From positions 4,578,501 to 4,642,500 of the forward strand of contig NZ_CP016634.1 in assembly GCF_002741075.1 (NCBI RefSeq): a stretch of DNA of 64,000 nt, in the 5' to 3' direction. This DNA is from Pseudomonas putida. GTDB taxonomy: Bacteria > Pseudomonadota > Gammaproteobacteria > Pseudomonadales > Pseudomonadaceae. Of this stretch, positions 21,787-31,228 are shown in pieces. Within the stretch, counting starts at the first letter, position 1, and the number at the start of each line of letters is the position of its first letter. A model generated the notes under the pieces. That model was not told the origin of the DNA. It worked only from the letters and a program-made list of their open reading frames with translations, and did not search any database. The position numbers were made by a program, and so were the translations under genes.

Positions 21787-23217
21787 ATGCTGCGCAAACT
21801 CTCACTGGCGATAGCCGTGTCTTGTGCGTCCAACGGAGTGGTCTGGGCAGCGGATATGCCCACGACGGTGAAAACCGACCTGGTCAGCGTCTACCAGGAA
21901 GCGGTCGACAACAACGCCGATCTGGCCGCTGCCCGCGCCGACTACGGCGCACGTCGAGAAGTGGTTCCCCAGGCCCGGGCCGGGCTGCTGCCAAACCTGT
22001 CGGCCGGTGCCGAGATGCTGAACACCCGCACCAAGATCGACGAGCCGTCCATAACCTCCAACCGCAGCGGCAATTCCTGGAGCGCCACCCTGGCGCAACC
22101 GATCTTCCGTGCCGATCGCTGGTTCCAACTGCAGGCGGCCGAAGCCGTCAACGAGCAGGCGGCCCTGGAGCTGTCGGCCACCGAGCAGAACCTGATCCTG
22201 CAAACCGCCGAAAACTACTTCGCGGTACTGCGCGCCCAGGACAACCTGGCCTCGACCAAAGCCGAGGAAGCGGCCTTCAAGCGCCAGCTGGACCAGTCCA
22301 ACGAGCGCTTCGACGTCGGCCTCTCGGACAAGACCGACGTGCTGCAATCCCAAGCCAGCTACGACACGGCCCGGGCCAACCGGATCATCGCCGAACGTCA
22401 GGTGCAGGATGCCTTCGAGGCCTTGGTGACCTTGACCAATCGCGAGTACTCCTCGATTCAGGGCGTGGTCCACACCTTGCCGGTACAGGTACCGATTCCC
22501 AACGATGCCAAGGCGTGGGTCGACACTGCGGCGCGGCAGAACCTCAACCTGCTGGCCACCAACCATGCTGTGACCGCCGCCGAGGAAACCCTGCGCCAGC
22601 GCAAGGCCGGCCATGCCCCGACGCTCGATGCGGTAGCCCAATACCAAAAGGGCGACAACGACAACCTCGGCTTCACCAACCCCTCACCGTTCGGGCGCTA
22701 CAGCGGCGATGTGGAGCAGACCAGTATCGGCTTGCAGTTGAACATCCCGATCTACAGCGGCGGGCTGACCAGCTCCCAGGTGCGCGAGGCCTACCAGCGC
22801 CTGAGCCAGAGTGAACAGCAGCGCGAAAGCCTGCGTCGTCAGGTGGTGGAGAACACCCGCAACCTGCACCGTGCGGTGAACACCGACGTGGAACAGGTCC
22901 AGGCGCGCAAGCAATCGATCATTTCCAACCAGAGCGCCCTGGAGGCTACCGAGATCGGCTACCAGGTCGGTACCCGCAACATCGTCGACGTGCTCGATGC
23001 CCAGCGCCAGCTGTACACCTCGGTGCGCGACTACAACAACAGCCGCTACGACTATATCCTCGACAATCTTCGCCTGAAACAGGCCGCCGGGACGCTCAGC
23101 CCGCAGGACCTGCAGGACCTGGGCCGCTACCTGAAAGCCGACTACAACCCTGACAAGGACTTCCTCCCACCGGACCTGGCGGCTGCGGCGGCGAAGAACT
23201 TCGAGCGGCGCCCCTGA
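21787..23217 (+). CDS. tolC: TolC family outer-membrane efflux channel
   Basis: The 476-residue protein should be a trimeric outer-membrane channel with a periplasmic tunnel, serving tripartite efflux pumps or type I secretion. A signal peptide ends near VVWAADMP (cleavage around residue 22). Two repeated halves follow, each with a TolC-like strand and coiled coil (LVSVYQEAVDNNADLAAARA, LLPNLSAGAEM, then VDVLDAQRQLYTSVRDYNNS near the C-terminus). I chose the ATG at 21787 because aagga is correctly spaced before it. The in-frame TTG two codons earlier is too close to that site. P. aeruginosa has an OpmH gene in the equivalent place. No periplasmic adaptor or pump gene is adjacent, so the partner is encoded elsewhere. 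Confidence 0.92.
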   Translation: MLRKLSLAIAVSCASNGVVWAADMPTTVKTDLVSVYQEAVDNNADLAAARADYGARREVVPQARAGLLPNLSAGAEMLNTRTKIDEPSITSNRSGNSWSATLAQPIFRADRWFQLQAAEAVNEQAALELSATEQNLILQTAENYFAVLRAQDNLASTKAEEAAFKRQLDQSNERFDVGLSDKTDVLQSQASYDTARANRIIAERQVQDAFEALVTLTNREYSSIQGVVHTLPVQVPIPNDAKAWVDTAARQNLNLLATNHAVTAAEETLRQRKAGHAPTLDAVAQYQKGDNDNLGFTNPSPFGRYSGDVEQTSIGLQLNIPIYSGGLTSSQVREAYQRLSQSEQQRESLRRQVVENTRNLHRAVNTDVEQVQARKQSIISNQSALEATEIGYQVGTRNIVDVLDAQRQLYTSVRDYNNSRYDYILDNLRLKQAAGTLSPQDLQDLGRYLKADYNPDKDFLPPDLAAAAAKNFERRP

Positions 23218-23312
23218 CGCCTTGCGCCACAGACTCTTCACGGGCAAGCCTGGCCTTGCGGGCACCGCTTACCCCGGGGCTCGTGAAGAATGTGGGGCGC
23301 GTGTCGAAGCCC

Positions 23313-23762
23313 TCACTTCATGTAAAAGCGGATGGCATTGTGGTCGCCATCGACATGCAGCGAGGACCTGCAATCGGCGTACGCCTTGCCCATGGACGCG
23401 GCGTGGAGCCTGACACGCCGCAGGTCGTACATGATGCTGAAATTACACGCCTGGGAACCCGAAACCACCTCGACTTCCTCGACGAAGCTGTGTTTTCCCA
23501 ACACCTTCGGCACCATTTCCACTCTGCCCTCCTCTGTGTCATCCACCGACCAACTGGCAGAGCCATCGATGGCAAAGTGCGGCCCTTTGAGCGCGTCGAT
23601 GAAATACGACCCGGTATGGCGGACACTGGCATTGGGGTCCGGGTGGATCACGCTCACGCTGGCCCAGGGCTCGACGAACTTTGGGTACTTCAACACACCG
23701 ATCGCGGCATGAGCCGAACTGGAGATCATTAGAACGAACGCGGTGAGTGTCTTGCTGTACAT
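23313..23762 (-). CDS. Small exported protein of unknown function
   Basis: I do not recognise this gene. The product is 149 residues if the ATG at 23762 is used; it is preceded by ttgaggaaaa, a good ribosome-binding site. The first 20 residues form a signal peptide (TLTAFVLMISSSAHA, cleavage before AIGV), so the protein is probably periplasmic. The mature part is rich in charged residues and beta-strand-like segments. It has two cysteines (in QACNFS and YADCRS) that could form one disulfide. It lies between the tolC-type gene and waaA, is on the minus strand like waaA, and follows waaA by about 100 bases. No family assignment is offered. Confidence 0.65.
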   Translation of the reverse strand: MYSKTLTAFVLMISSSAHAAIGVLKYPKFVEPWASVSVIHPDPNASVRHTGSYFIDALKGPHFAIDGSASWSVDDTEEGRVEMVPKVLGKHSFVEEVEVVSGSQACNFSIMYDLRRVRLHAASMGKAYADCRSSLHVDGDHNAIRFYMK

Positions 23763-23863
23763 GCGGCTTTTCCTCAAGTCTGCGACGCGCCTGTTGGCGT
23801 TCTGGACATGAGCGTAAGCAGCACGCAGGGCGTGGATGAACTATCTATTTGCTACCTTCTGCA

Positions 23864-25135
23864 TCACGCCAGGTAGTTGCCCAGCGCCTGCAACAGCCGC
23901 TCCAGCGCCCCTTGATTGGCCTGCATCACGGCCTTGCCTGCCAGCCCCATTCGCCGGGCATCCTGCGGCAGCTCGATCAAGCGACGGACAGCGCCGCACA
24001 GCCCCTCGGCATCGTCCACCTGCTGCAACGCCCCGGCCTCACGCAACATGGTGCTGATTTCGAGGAAGTTGAACACATGCGGCCCCATGATCACCGGCAA
24101 AGCCAGCGCGGCAGGTTCCAGCGGATTGTGTCCGCCAGTGGCCACCAGGCTTCCGCCGACGAAGGCGATGTCGGCCAGCGCGTAGAGGAACAGCAATTCG
24201 CCCATGGTATCGCCCAGCAGCACAGCGGTCTGGCCGCTCACCGGCGCCCCCGAAGAGCGTCGCACTGTCTCGAACTGCTCGCGGCACAGGGCATGCACCG
24301 CATCGAAACGCTCAGGGTGGCGCGGCACCAGAATCAACAGCGCATCACCATGGACCTGCAACAACTCCCGGTGGGCCTGCAGAATCAGCGCATCTTCGCC
24401 GTCATGGGTACTGGCGGCGATCCACACCGGACGCTGCTCGGCGCCCCATTGCTCGCGTAGCGCCCTGGCGCGCGGTTGCAGTTGTTCGTCGATCTTCAGG
24501 TCGAACTTGATCGAACCGGTCACCTGCACGCATTCGGGGCGCGCGCCCAGGCTACGGAAACGCTCGGCCTCCGCCTCGGTCTGCACGGCGATCAGGCTCA
24601 TCTCTGCGAGCATCGGCCCAGTCAGCCCGGCAAAACGCGCATAGCCGCGGGCCGAACGCTCGGACAACCGTGCATTGGCCAAGGCCACTGGGATACCGCG
24701 CTTGGTGCATTGGTGAATGTGGTTCGGCCACAGCTCGGTTTCCATGATGATGCCCAGCCGTGGCCGTACATGATCGAGGAAACGCCCCGCCGCCCAAGGC
24801 AGGTCGTATGGCAGGTAGCAATGCTGGATGCGCGGCTCGTCGGCGAACATCGCGCGAATACGCTCCGACCCGGTCGGGGTCATGCAGGTCAGGGTGATGG
24901 GCAAATCTGGGTAGGCCTTGAGCAAGGCGCGAATCATCGGCGCCGCAGCGATGCTCTCGCCCACCGACACCGCATGTACCCAGATGCCCCCCTGATGCAT
25001 GGGCGCAAGCTTGCAGGCGAAGCGCTCGGCAATACGCTGGCCGTAGGCCGGAGCCTTGCGCGCGCGCAGATACAGGCGCAGCGCGACCAGCGGCAGGCCC
25101 AGGTGAAACAGCAAGGTATAGAGGGTTCTGTTCAT
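23864..25135 (-). CDS. waaA: 3-deoxy-D-manno-octulosonic acid transferase WaaA
   Basis: WaaA adds Kdo sugars from CMP-Kdo to the lipid A precursor at the inner face of the inner membrane, the first step of LPS core assembly. The 423-residue sequence has an N-terminal membrane anchor (TLYTLLFHLGLPLVALRLYL) and the catalytic base motif HAVSVGES, with Glu60 matching the known essential glutamate. Other family signatures are METELWPN, ANARLSERS, and the C-terminal GGHNPLEPAA nucleotide-sugar site. The ATG at 25135 aligns with family starts, and nine upstream codons were dropped. It fits with the other LPS genes hldE, msbA and wapH further along the window. Confidence 0.97.
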   Translation of the reverse strand: MNRTLYTLLFHLGLPLVALRLYLRARKAPAYGQRIAERFACKLAPMHQGGIWVHAVSVGESIAAAPMIRALLKAYPDLPITLTCMTPTGSERIRAMFADEPRIQHCYLPYDLPWAAGRFLDHVRPRLGIIMETELWPNHIHQCTKRGIPVALANARLSERSARGYARFAGLTGPMLAEMSLIAVQTEAEAERFRSLGARPECVQVTGSIKFDLKIDEQLQPRARALREQWGAEQRPVWIAASTHDGEDALILQAHRELLQVHGDALLILVPRHPERFDAVHALCREQFETVRRSSGAPVSGQTAVLLGDTMGELLFLYALADIAFVGGSLVATGGHNPLEPAALALPVIMGPHVFNFLEISTMLREAGALQQVDDAEGLCGAVRRLIELPQDARRMGLAGKAVMQANQGALERLLQALGNYLA

Positions 25136-25186
25136 GGCGACGCAGTGTACTAGGAACTGCACGAAAAGGCCTGCGAGCCGCAGCCC

Positions 25187-26077
25187 TCAGCCAATCGCCC
25201 GCAGGTGCACGGCGAAGCGTTCGGCCAACCATTGCGCCGCCGGCCCCAGCGGCTGGTCGCGGCGCCAGGCCAGCTCGACGACCAACGCTGGCGGACGCCA
25301 CTCGCTGTCCAGTTCGACCATGTGCGTCTGGTAGGTCGGGTACTGCACCACATGCCGTGGCAGCCAGGCCCAGCCCAGGCCACGCATCAGCAACTCGGCC
25401 ATGGAATAGAAGCTGTCGGCGCGCCACACCTGGGGACTGATCGCCTCGCCGCCAGGGTAGCCACTTTGCTGGGGCGTGATCAGCAATTGTCGATGACGTG
25501 CCAGTTGCTGACGACTGACCCGCTGCTCGCGAGCCAGCGGATGGCCCACGGCGCAGACCGTGACCATCTCGACGCTGCCCAACGCCCGGCGCTCCAGAGA
25601 GGCAGGAATCTGCTCGTGATGGAAGAACAGCCCCAGATCCGCGCGCCGTTCCACCAGCTTGCGCGCCACATCCCCTTGGGCGCCGCTGGCCAATTGCACC
25701 TCGAGGAACGGAAAACGGCTGGACAGTTCGTCCAAACTGTCGATGACCGGTTGATAGGGCATGGCTTCGTCATTGGCCACCCTCAGCAATGCCTCCTGCC
25801 CTCGCATCAGCGCCAAGGCCCGGCCGTCCAGGCGCTCGCACTGGCGCAGCAGTTCGCGAGCGTCCTCAAGCAAGGCGGCGCCACTTTCGGTCAAGCGTGG
25901 CTGGCGTCCGCTGCTGCGCTCGAACAACGTCACGCCCAGGTCTGCCTCCAACAACGCGATAGCGTTGCTGATGGCCGATTGCGCCTTGCGCTGCTCCCGC
26001 GCGACCGCGGAAAACGACCGCAACTCAGCCACCCGCAAGAACAGACGCAACTGATCCAGGCTCCACTGCTCGGCCAT
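25187..26077 (-). CDS. LysR-type transcriptional regulator
   Basis: The 296-residue protein has a winged-helix DNA-binding domain at its N-terminus (LDQLRLFLRVAELRSFSAVA, then QSAISNAIALLEADLGVTLF), followed by the LysR substrate-binding fold. It is divergent from a small multidrug resistance gene with about 87 bases between starts, so control of that efflux gene is the simplest hypothesis. The inducer is unknown. I chose the ATG at 26077 because the ggag site lies nine bases upstream. The ATG at 26086 would put that site directly against the start codon. The gene ends 51 bases before waaA begins and reads in the same direction, so low-level readthrough into waaA is possible. Confidence 0.88.
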   Translation of the reverse strand: MAEQWSLDQLRLFLRVAELRSFSAVAREQRKAQSAISNAIALLEADLGVTLFERSSGRQPRLTESGAALLEDARELLRQCERLDGRALALMRGQEALLRVANDEAMPYQPVIDSLDELSSRFPFLEVQLASGAQGDVARKLVERRADLGLFFHHEQIPASLERRALGSVEMVTVCAVGHPLAREQRVSRQQLARHRQLLITPQQSGYPGGEAISPQVWRADSFYSMAELLMRGLGWAWLPRHVVQYPTYQTHMVELDSEWRPPALVVELAWRRDQPLGPAAQWLAERFAVHLRAIG

Positions 26078-26100
26078 GCAACCCATCTCCAGAATAGATA

Positions 26101-26115
26101 GGTAATGACTTTACC
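26101..26115. promoter_or_regulatory. Candidate regulator-binding palindrome between the LysR gene and the SMR gene
   Basis: The sequence ggtaa-tgact-ttacc is a perfect 5-bp inverted repeat with a 5-bp spacer. It sits 24 bases upstream of the LysR start and 50 bases upstream of the efflux gene start. That position would suit dual autoregulation and activation. It lacks the exact T-N11-A form, so the assignment is tentative. Confidence 0.35.
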
Positions 26116-26164
26116 CCATTTCATTAAGGCCTAGAATGCGAGCCTTGCAACGGAGACTCTCACC

Positions 26165-26497
26165 ATGAACGCATATACCTACCTGACCATCGCCATCTGC
26201 GCAGAAGTCATCGCCACCGCTTCCATGAAGGCAGTGAAAGGCTTGAGCACCCCTCTGCCACTGTTGCTGATGGTGTGCGGCTACGCCGTGGCGTTCTGGA
26301 TGCTGACCCTCGTGGTGCGCAGCATTCCGGTGGGTATCGCCTACGCCATCTGGTCGGGCCTGGGCATCGTGCTGATCAGCGCGGTGGCGCTGGTGATCTA
26401 TGGGCAGAAGCTGGATTTCCCGGCCATGCTGGGCATGGCCATGATCGTCGGCGGCGTGGTGGTGATCCAGCTGTTCTCCAAGACCGCCGGGCACTGA
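26165..26497 (+). CDS. Small multidrug resistance (EmrE/SugE-type) efflux protein
   Basis: This is a four-helix inner-membrane antiporter of 110 residues that exports cationic compounds or guanidinium-like substrates in exchange for protons. The family hallmark Glu14 lies in AICAEVIATASMK. The helix-4 segment (AMLGMAMIVGGVVVIQLF) and the conserved WSGLGIVLI are present. Length is typical for SMR proteins. A gagac-type site precedes the ATG. The divergent LysR gene next door is the probable regulator. The exact subgroup (EmrE-like drug exporter or Gdx-like guanidinium exporter) cannot be settled by eye, and the AYAIWSGLG signature leans to EmrE. Confidence 0.92.
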   Translation: MNAYTYLTIAICAEVIATASMKAVKGLSTPLPLLLMVCGYAVAFWMLTLVVRSIPVGIAYAIWSGLGIVLISAVALVIYGQKLDFPAMLGMAMIVGGVVVIQLFSKTAGH

Positions 26498-26640
26498 ACA
26501 ACCACCCAACGCGTGGGCAGCGCCGAACCCTGTGGGCGGGTTACCTGCGAACGGGACACGACGGTCTCAGCACCTCCCCGGGCAAGCAATCCGCCACAGC
26601 CTGTATACTGGGCAACTGTCCCAGTTCTAGAGGTGCCCCC

Positions 26641-27816
26641 ATGCCATCCGCCATTTCCACTGACGTGCTGATCGTCGGCGCCGGGGTCGCAGGCCTCTGG
26701 CTCAATGCCCGGCTGCGGCGCCTGGGGTACTCGACCGTGCTGGTCGAGCGTGCCAGCCTCGGCGGCGAGCAGACCATCAAATCCCAGGGCATCATCCACG
26801 GCGGCACCAAGTACGCCCTACACGGCGCCCTGACCGGCGCGTCGGAGGCCATCGCCGACATGCCTCGGCGCTGGCGCGAAGCCTTGGCCGGCGACGGCGA
26901 ACTCGACCTCGGCCATACCCGCATCCTGTCCGAAGCCCATTACCTGTGGTCTCCCGGCACCCTGGCCGGCAACCTCACCAGCTTCTTCGCCAGCAAGGCC
27001 GTGCGCGGCCGGGTCGACCAGGTCAAGGGCGATCAACTGCCTCCTGCCCTGCAGGATCGCGCCTTCAAGGGCAAGGTCTATCGCCTGGCCGAACTGGTCA
27101 TCGACGTGCCCAGCCTGCTCGCCAACCTAGCCGAACTGGCTGGCGACAGCCTGTTGGCCGGCGAGCGCATCGCGCCTCTAAAAGAAGGTGAGGAGCTGGT
27201 CGGCTTGCGTGTCGATGACCGAGAAATCCGAGCCCAGCGTATCGTCCTCAGCGCCGGCGCCGGCACCGAGGCGCTGCTCCAGTCCCTGGGCCTGAGCCAG
27301 CCCGCCATGCAACGCCGTCCGCTGCATATGGTCATGGCCAAGGGACCAAACCTCAAACCGCTCTATGCCCACTGCCTGGGCGGCGGTCCCAAGCCACGGG
27401 TGACCGTCACCACCCACCCGGCTGCGAACGGCCAGTGGGTCTGGTACCTGGGCGGGGACCTGGCCGAAGCCGAGGGGGTCGCCCGCGAGCCTGCGGCGCA
27501 GATCGCCGCAGCGCAAAAGGAAATCGCCGGCCTGCTGCCGTGGGTGGACCAGAGCCAGTTGCACTGGGCAACCCTGCGTGTCGAGCGCGCCGAACCTGCG
27601 CAATCAGGCCTGGTGCGCCCGGACAACGCCTTCCTGGCCGATCAGCAGCGCTTACTGGTCGGCTGGCCGACCAAGTTGGCCCTGGCCCCGGACTTTACCG
27701 ATCGCGTCCTGGCGAGCCTGGACCGCGACGGCATCCGTCCCAGCGCCCAACCGAACCTGGCTGATCTGCCTCGCCCGGCCCTCGGCGTCCCTGCCTGGGA
27801 GCAATTGCTGCCATGA
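26641..27816 (+). CDS. FAD-dependent oxidoreductase (DAO family)
   Basis: The 391-residue protein begins with an FAD-binding Rossmann fold (DVLIVGAGVAGLWLNARLRR) and a second dinucleotide motif near LVERASLGGEQTIKSQGIIHGG, which fits the D-amino-acid oxidase/glycine oxidase superfamily. It has no signal peptide, so it is cytoplasmic. The C-terminal LLVGWPTKLALAPDF would close the flavin site. The substrate is unknown. The stop overlaps the start of the aldo/keto reductase by four bases (ATGA), so the two proteins are translationally coupled and may act in one pathway. The same pair occurs next to an SMR gene in other Pseudomonas. Confidence 0.8.
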   Translation: MPSAISTDVLIVGAGVAGLWLNARLRRLGYSTVLVERASLGGEQTIKSQGIIHGGTKYALHGALTGASEAIADMPRRWREALAGDGELDLGHTRILSEAHYLWSPGTLAGNLTSFFASKAVRGRVDQVKGDQLPPALQDRAFKGKVYRLAELVIDVPSLLANLAELAGDSLLAGERIAPLKEGEELVGLRVDDREIRAQRIVLSAGAGTEALLQSLGLSQPAMQRRPLHMVMAKGPNLKPLYAHCLGGGPKPRVTVTTHPAANGQWVWYLGGDLAEAEGVAREPAAQIAAAQKEIAGLLPWVDQSQLHWATLRVERAEPAQSGLVRPDNAFLADQQRLLVGWPTKLALAPDFTDRVLASLDRDGIRPSAQPNLADLPRPALGVPAWEQLLP

Positions 27817-28625
27817 GCTTGCCGACCTTGCACGACTTCCATCGCCCACTGGGCAGCACCGGCCTGAACGTCTCTCCTCTGGGCCTGGGCACCGTCAAGC
27901 TAGGCCGCGACCAGGGCGTCAAGTACCCCAGCGGATTCACCATTCCAGGCGATGACGAGGCCCGACTGCTACTGGCCCAGGCGCGCGAGCTGGGCATCAA
28001 CCTCATCGACACCGCCCCTGCCTACGGGCGCAGCGAGGAGCGTCTGGGCCCGCTGTTGCGTGGCCAACGTGATGAGTGGGTGATCGTCAGCAAGGTGGGC
28101 GAGGAGTTCGAGAACGGCCAATCCCGGTTCGACTTCAGCGCCGCCCATACACGCCTGTCGGTGGAGCGCAGCCTGCGTCGCCTGGAGACTGACCGCATCG
28201 AGCTGGTACTGGTGCATTCGGACGGCAATGACCTGGCGATCCTCGAACAGCAAGGCGTCTACCAGACCCTCGCCGAGCTCAAGCAGGAGGGCAAGATCCT
28301 CGGCTATGGGCTGTCCGGCAAGACCGTCGCGGGCGGCCTCAAGGCGCTGGAGCAAGGCGATTGCGCCATGGTCACCTACAACCTCAACGAGCAGGCGGAA
28401 CGCCCGGTGCTGGACTACGCTGCCGAACACGGCAAGGCCATCCTGGTGAAGAAGGCCTTGGCCAGCGGGCATATCTGCCTCGCACCAGGAGTCGATCCGG
28501 TGCAGGCCAGCTTTGAGCTGCTGTTCTCCCACCCTGGGGTGAGCAGTGCTATCGTCGGCACCATCAACCCGTTGCACCTGGCCCATAACGTGGCCACCGT
28601 CGCCCGAATCCTGGGACGGCCTTGA
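27813..28625 (+). CDS. Aldo/keto reductase
   Basis: This is a 270-residue NADPH-dependent TIM-barrel oxidoreductase. The catalytic tetrad can be read off: Asp66 and Tyr71 in LIDTAPAYGRSEE, Lys94 in VIVSKVGEE, and His135 in LVLVHSDGND. The cofactor end is seen in the final GVSSAIVGTINPLHLAHN. It overlaps the FAD oxidoreductase by four bases, and the next gene follows after 37 bases. The protein is shorter than the usual 300-320 residues but no catalytic part is missing. The substrate is not known. Confidence 0.87.
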   Translation: MSLPTLHDFHRPLGSTGLNVSPLGLGTVKLGRDQGVKYPSGFTIPGDDEARLLLAQARELGINLIDTAPAYGRSEERLGPLLRGQRDEWVIVSKVGEEFENGQSRFDFSAAHTRLSVERSLRRLETDRIELVLVHSDGNDLAILEQQGVYQTLAELKQEGKILGYGLSGKTVAGGLKALEQGDCAMVTYNLNEQAERPVLDYAAEHGKAILVKKALASGHICLAPGVDPVQASFELLFSHPGVSSAIVGTINPLHLAHNVATVARILGRP

Positions 28626-28662
28626 ATCGCCCAGACGGGCGCCCAACGCAAGGAGGAGCCTC

Positions 28663-29613
28663 GTGCCGCGAACGCTGATCCGCAAGAACCCCAGCAACTT
28701 CAAGACCTTGCCGTTGCATGTCGAAGCCACACCCGACGGCCTGGCCTACAAGCCCATCGGCATGCCGCTGAACTTCTCCCAGGTGCAGCAGCGACGCAAA
28801 GCCATCCAACTGGACAACCCCGAGCGCTTCGTGGTCGAACTGGCCAATCTTGGGGTATCGGTGCGCCTGACATTGCATTGGCAGCATCGCGACTTCTGGG
28901 TGCTGGTGCGCCAGCGCCGCCAGGATCGCGGCGATGTGGTGCTCAAGCTCATCTCCGGTTACGTCCCGGCCCAGGAGCTCAACCTGCCGCTGCACACCGC
29001 GATCCAAGAGGTGGCCGAGGAGTGCCTGATGGAGACGCCCGAAGGCTGGCTGGGCGGGCGCTTCAACGACACCTGGCTGCCGGCACCCTACGCCGACGCC
29101 CTGCACTACCGCGAGGCCCTACCGTTTGTCCTGAGTCCCGAATCCGGCGCTGCGCGCCCGGTTCACTGCGACAACCTGATGCTACTGGAACGCCCGCACG
29201 CCTATGTGCACCTGCCAACGGCATCCCTGCAGTTGATCTATGACCTGCGCCTGCAAGTCCCTCGGGAGGCCAAGTCGCTCAGCCTGTTCCATGTCGACGA
29301 AAGGCTCGAAGGCGACCAACTGGTCGCGCGCCTGAACCGCAAGCGTCCGGATCTGTACCTGATGCCACTGGTCGATGGCCAGCCCACGGCCGAGCTCTAC
29401 ACCTTGAAGAAAGACCAATTGGTGCCAGCGAGCACCCGGGGTCTGTATTTGGCCGAAAGCTTTGCCCGACAGGATGGCTGGGTGGTGAAGGATGAGCGGA
29501 TTCGCTGGAAGGAATGGATCAAGCAGCAAGGGCTGGCGCAGGCACCGGCATCCAACTTGCAACGCTTCAGCGATAAGGCGCGGGCGCTGTTGCAGCGAGC
29601 CCTGCACAAGTAA
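28663..29613 (+). CDS. Uncharacterised protein with a degenerate Nudix-like helix
   Basis: I do not recognise a named family. The start is a GTG at 28663 with an excellent aggagga site, giving 316 residues with no signal peptide or membrane segment. Residues 98-122 (SGYVPAQELNLPLHTAIQEV followed by AEECL) resemble a Nudix box: a Gly, a first Glu six residues later, then EVxEE (Glu116, Glu119 and Glu120). The spacing is two residues too long, and the usual Arg is Gln and the closing Gly is Leu. It could be a divergent or inactive Nudix hydrolase. It closes the operon with the FAD oxidoreductase and the aldo/keto reductase. Similar proteins in Pseudomonas carry generic names such as metal ABC transporter ATPase, which the sequence does not support. 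Confidence 0.7.
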   Translation: MPRTLIRKNPSNFKTLPLHVEATPDGLAYKPIGMPLNFSQVQQRRKAIQLDNPERFVVELANLGVSVRLTLHWQHRDFWVLVRQRRQDRGDVVLKLISGYVPAQELNLPLHTAIQEVAEECLMETPEGWLGGRFNDTWLPAPYADALHYREALPFVLSPESGAARPVHCDNLMLLERPHAYVHLPTASLQLIYDLRLQVPREAKSLSLFHVDERLEGDQLVARLNRKRPDLYLMPLVDGQPTAELYTLKKDQLVPASTRGLYLAESFARQDGWVVKDERIRWKEWIKQQGLAQAPASNLQRFSDKARALLQRALHK

Positions 29614-29709
29614 CGACTCGAAGCCGGGCAATCGCCGGACCAGGCCGCCCCACAGGCATTGCGCCATCTGTGTAGGGGGCGTGCTGGTCCGCGACGTCTT
29701 TGGGGCAGA

Positions 29710-31131
29710 TCAGTGCTTGCGGATCTTCTCGACGATGGCGGTGGTCGAGCTGTTCTCCACCAGCCCCAGCACTTTCACGGTGCCGCCGTAGGCCTTGACG
29801 ATGTCGGCGCCGACCACCTGGTCGATGCCATAGTCGCCCCCTTTGACCAGCACGTCCGGCTTGACCTGGCTCAGCAGGTTTTCCGGCGTGCCCTCGGGGA
29901 AGCTGATGACCCAGTCCACCGCACCCAGGCCAGCCAGTACGGCCATGCGCCGATCGACACTGTTGATCGGCCGGCCCGGCCCCTTGAGGCGGCTGACCGA
30001 AGCGTCATCATTGATTGCCACGATCAGACGGTCGCCTTGGGCGCGGGCCTGCTCCAGATAGGTGACATGGCCGGCATGGAGAATGTCGAAGCACCCATTG
30101 GTGAAGACGATCTTTTCGTTGTGCGCCCGAGCGTCATCGATGGCCAGGAGCAACTGCTCAAGGGTGAGCACGCCGCGCTCGGAGCCCTCTTCACGCTGGA
30201 TCGCCCGACGCAGCTCCGGCGCACTGATGGCGGCGGTACCCAGCTTGCCGACCACAATGCCAGCGGCCAGGTTGGCCAGGGCAACGGCATGGGGCAGGTC
30301 CTCTCCGGCGGCAATGGCCGCGGCCAGGGTCGAGATCACGGTATCGCCGGCGCCGGTGACATCGAACACTTCGCGGGCGCGGGCGGGCAAATGCAAGGCC
30401 GGGTGGCCAGTGCGCAGCAGGGTCATGCCGTGTTCACCGCGAGTCACCAGCAGTGCGCCCAGCTCTAGATCCTGGAGCAGTTGCAGGCCCTTGGCGACCA
30501 GCTCGGACTCATCGGCGCAACGGCCGACGATGGTCTCGAACTCGCTGAGGTTCGGGGTAATCAGGCTGGCGCCGCGATAGATGGAAAAGTCCTTGCCCTT
30601 GGGGTCGGCCAGCACTGGAATGCCCTTGGCCCTCGCCGCCTGGATCAGGCTCTGATGGTTCTTCAGCGCACCCTTGCCGTAGTCGGACAGGACCAGCACC
30701 TTGATGCCTTCGAGCAGGTCATCGACTTCTTCGCCCAGCGACAGCGGGTCGGTGGCGAACGGTTCTTCGAAATCGATGCGCAACAGCTGCTGGTGACGGC
30801 TCATGACCCGCAGCTTGACGATGGTCGGCTGGTGGGCGATGCGCTGGAAGACCGAACGCACGCCCGCGGCCTGCAAGCTGTTGGCGAGGCTGTCGGCAGC
30901 CTCGTCCTGCCCGGTCACGCCAACCAGCGAGGCTGGGGCGCCGAGGGCAGCGATGTTCAGGGCGACGTTGGCCGCGCCGCCGGGGCGATCCTCGATCTGC
31001 TCGACCTTGACCACCGGCACCGGTGCTTCGGGAGAGATCCGCGAGGTACCGCCATGCCAGTAGCGGTCGAGCATGACATCACCGACCACCAGGACCGGGG
31101 CTTGATCGAAACGCGGCATGGACAACTTCAT
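29710..31131 (-). CDS. hldE: Bifunctional heptose kinase/adenylyltransferase HldE
   Basis: HldE makes ADP-activated heptose for the LPS inner core. It phosphorylates heptose 7-phosphate at C1 and, after phosphatase action, adds AMP from ATP. The 473-residue protein has an N-terminal ribokinase-like domain (residues 1 to about 320), with [20 protein letters not shown] near the start and the anion-hole motif [11 protein letters not shown] near its end. The C-terminal cytidylyltransferase-like domain has [20 protein letters not shown] with the HxGH site. I chose the ATG at 31131, the family start. The TTG two codons earlier is less likely. msbA lies just upstream on the same strand, and both serve LPS assembly. 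Confidence 0.97.
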   Translation of the reverse strand: MKLSMPRFDQAPVLVVGDVMLDRYWHGGTSRISPEAPVPVVKVEQIEDRPGGAANVALNIAALGAPASLVGVTGQDEAADSLANSLQAAGVRSVFQRIAHQPTIVKLRVMSRHQQLLRIDFEEPFATDPLSLGEEVDDLLEGIKVLVLSDYGKGALKNHQSLIQAARAKGIPVLADPKGKDFSIYRGASLITPNLSEFETIVGRCADESELVAKGLQLLQDLELGALLVTRGEHGMTLLRTGHPALHLPARAREVFDVTGAGDTVISTLAAAIAAGEDLPHAVALANLAAGIVVGKLGTAAISAPELRRAIQREEGSERGVLTLEQLLLAIDDARAHNEKIVFTNGCFDILHAGHVTYLEQARAQGDRLIVAINDDASVSRLKGPGRPINSVDRRMAVLAGLGAVDWVISFPEGTPENLLSQVKPDVLVKGGDYGIDQVVGADIVKAYGGTVKVLGLVENSSTTAIVEKIRKH

Positions 31132-31228
31132 GGGCAACCCATATGAAAAATAATGAACAGGGGCAGGATATTAGCACAGGGTCGAGGGCGGCTTTATGGC
31201 CAGCTTCGATCTGCGCGTTACCAATGAT

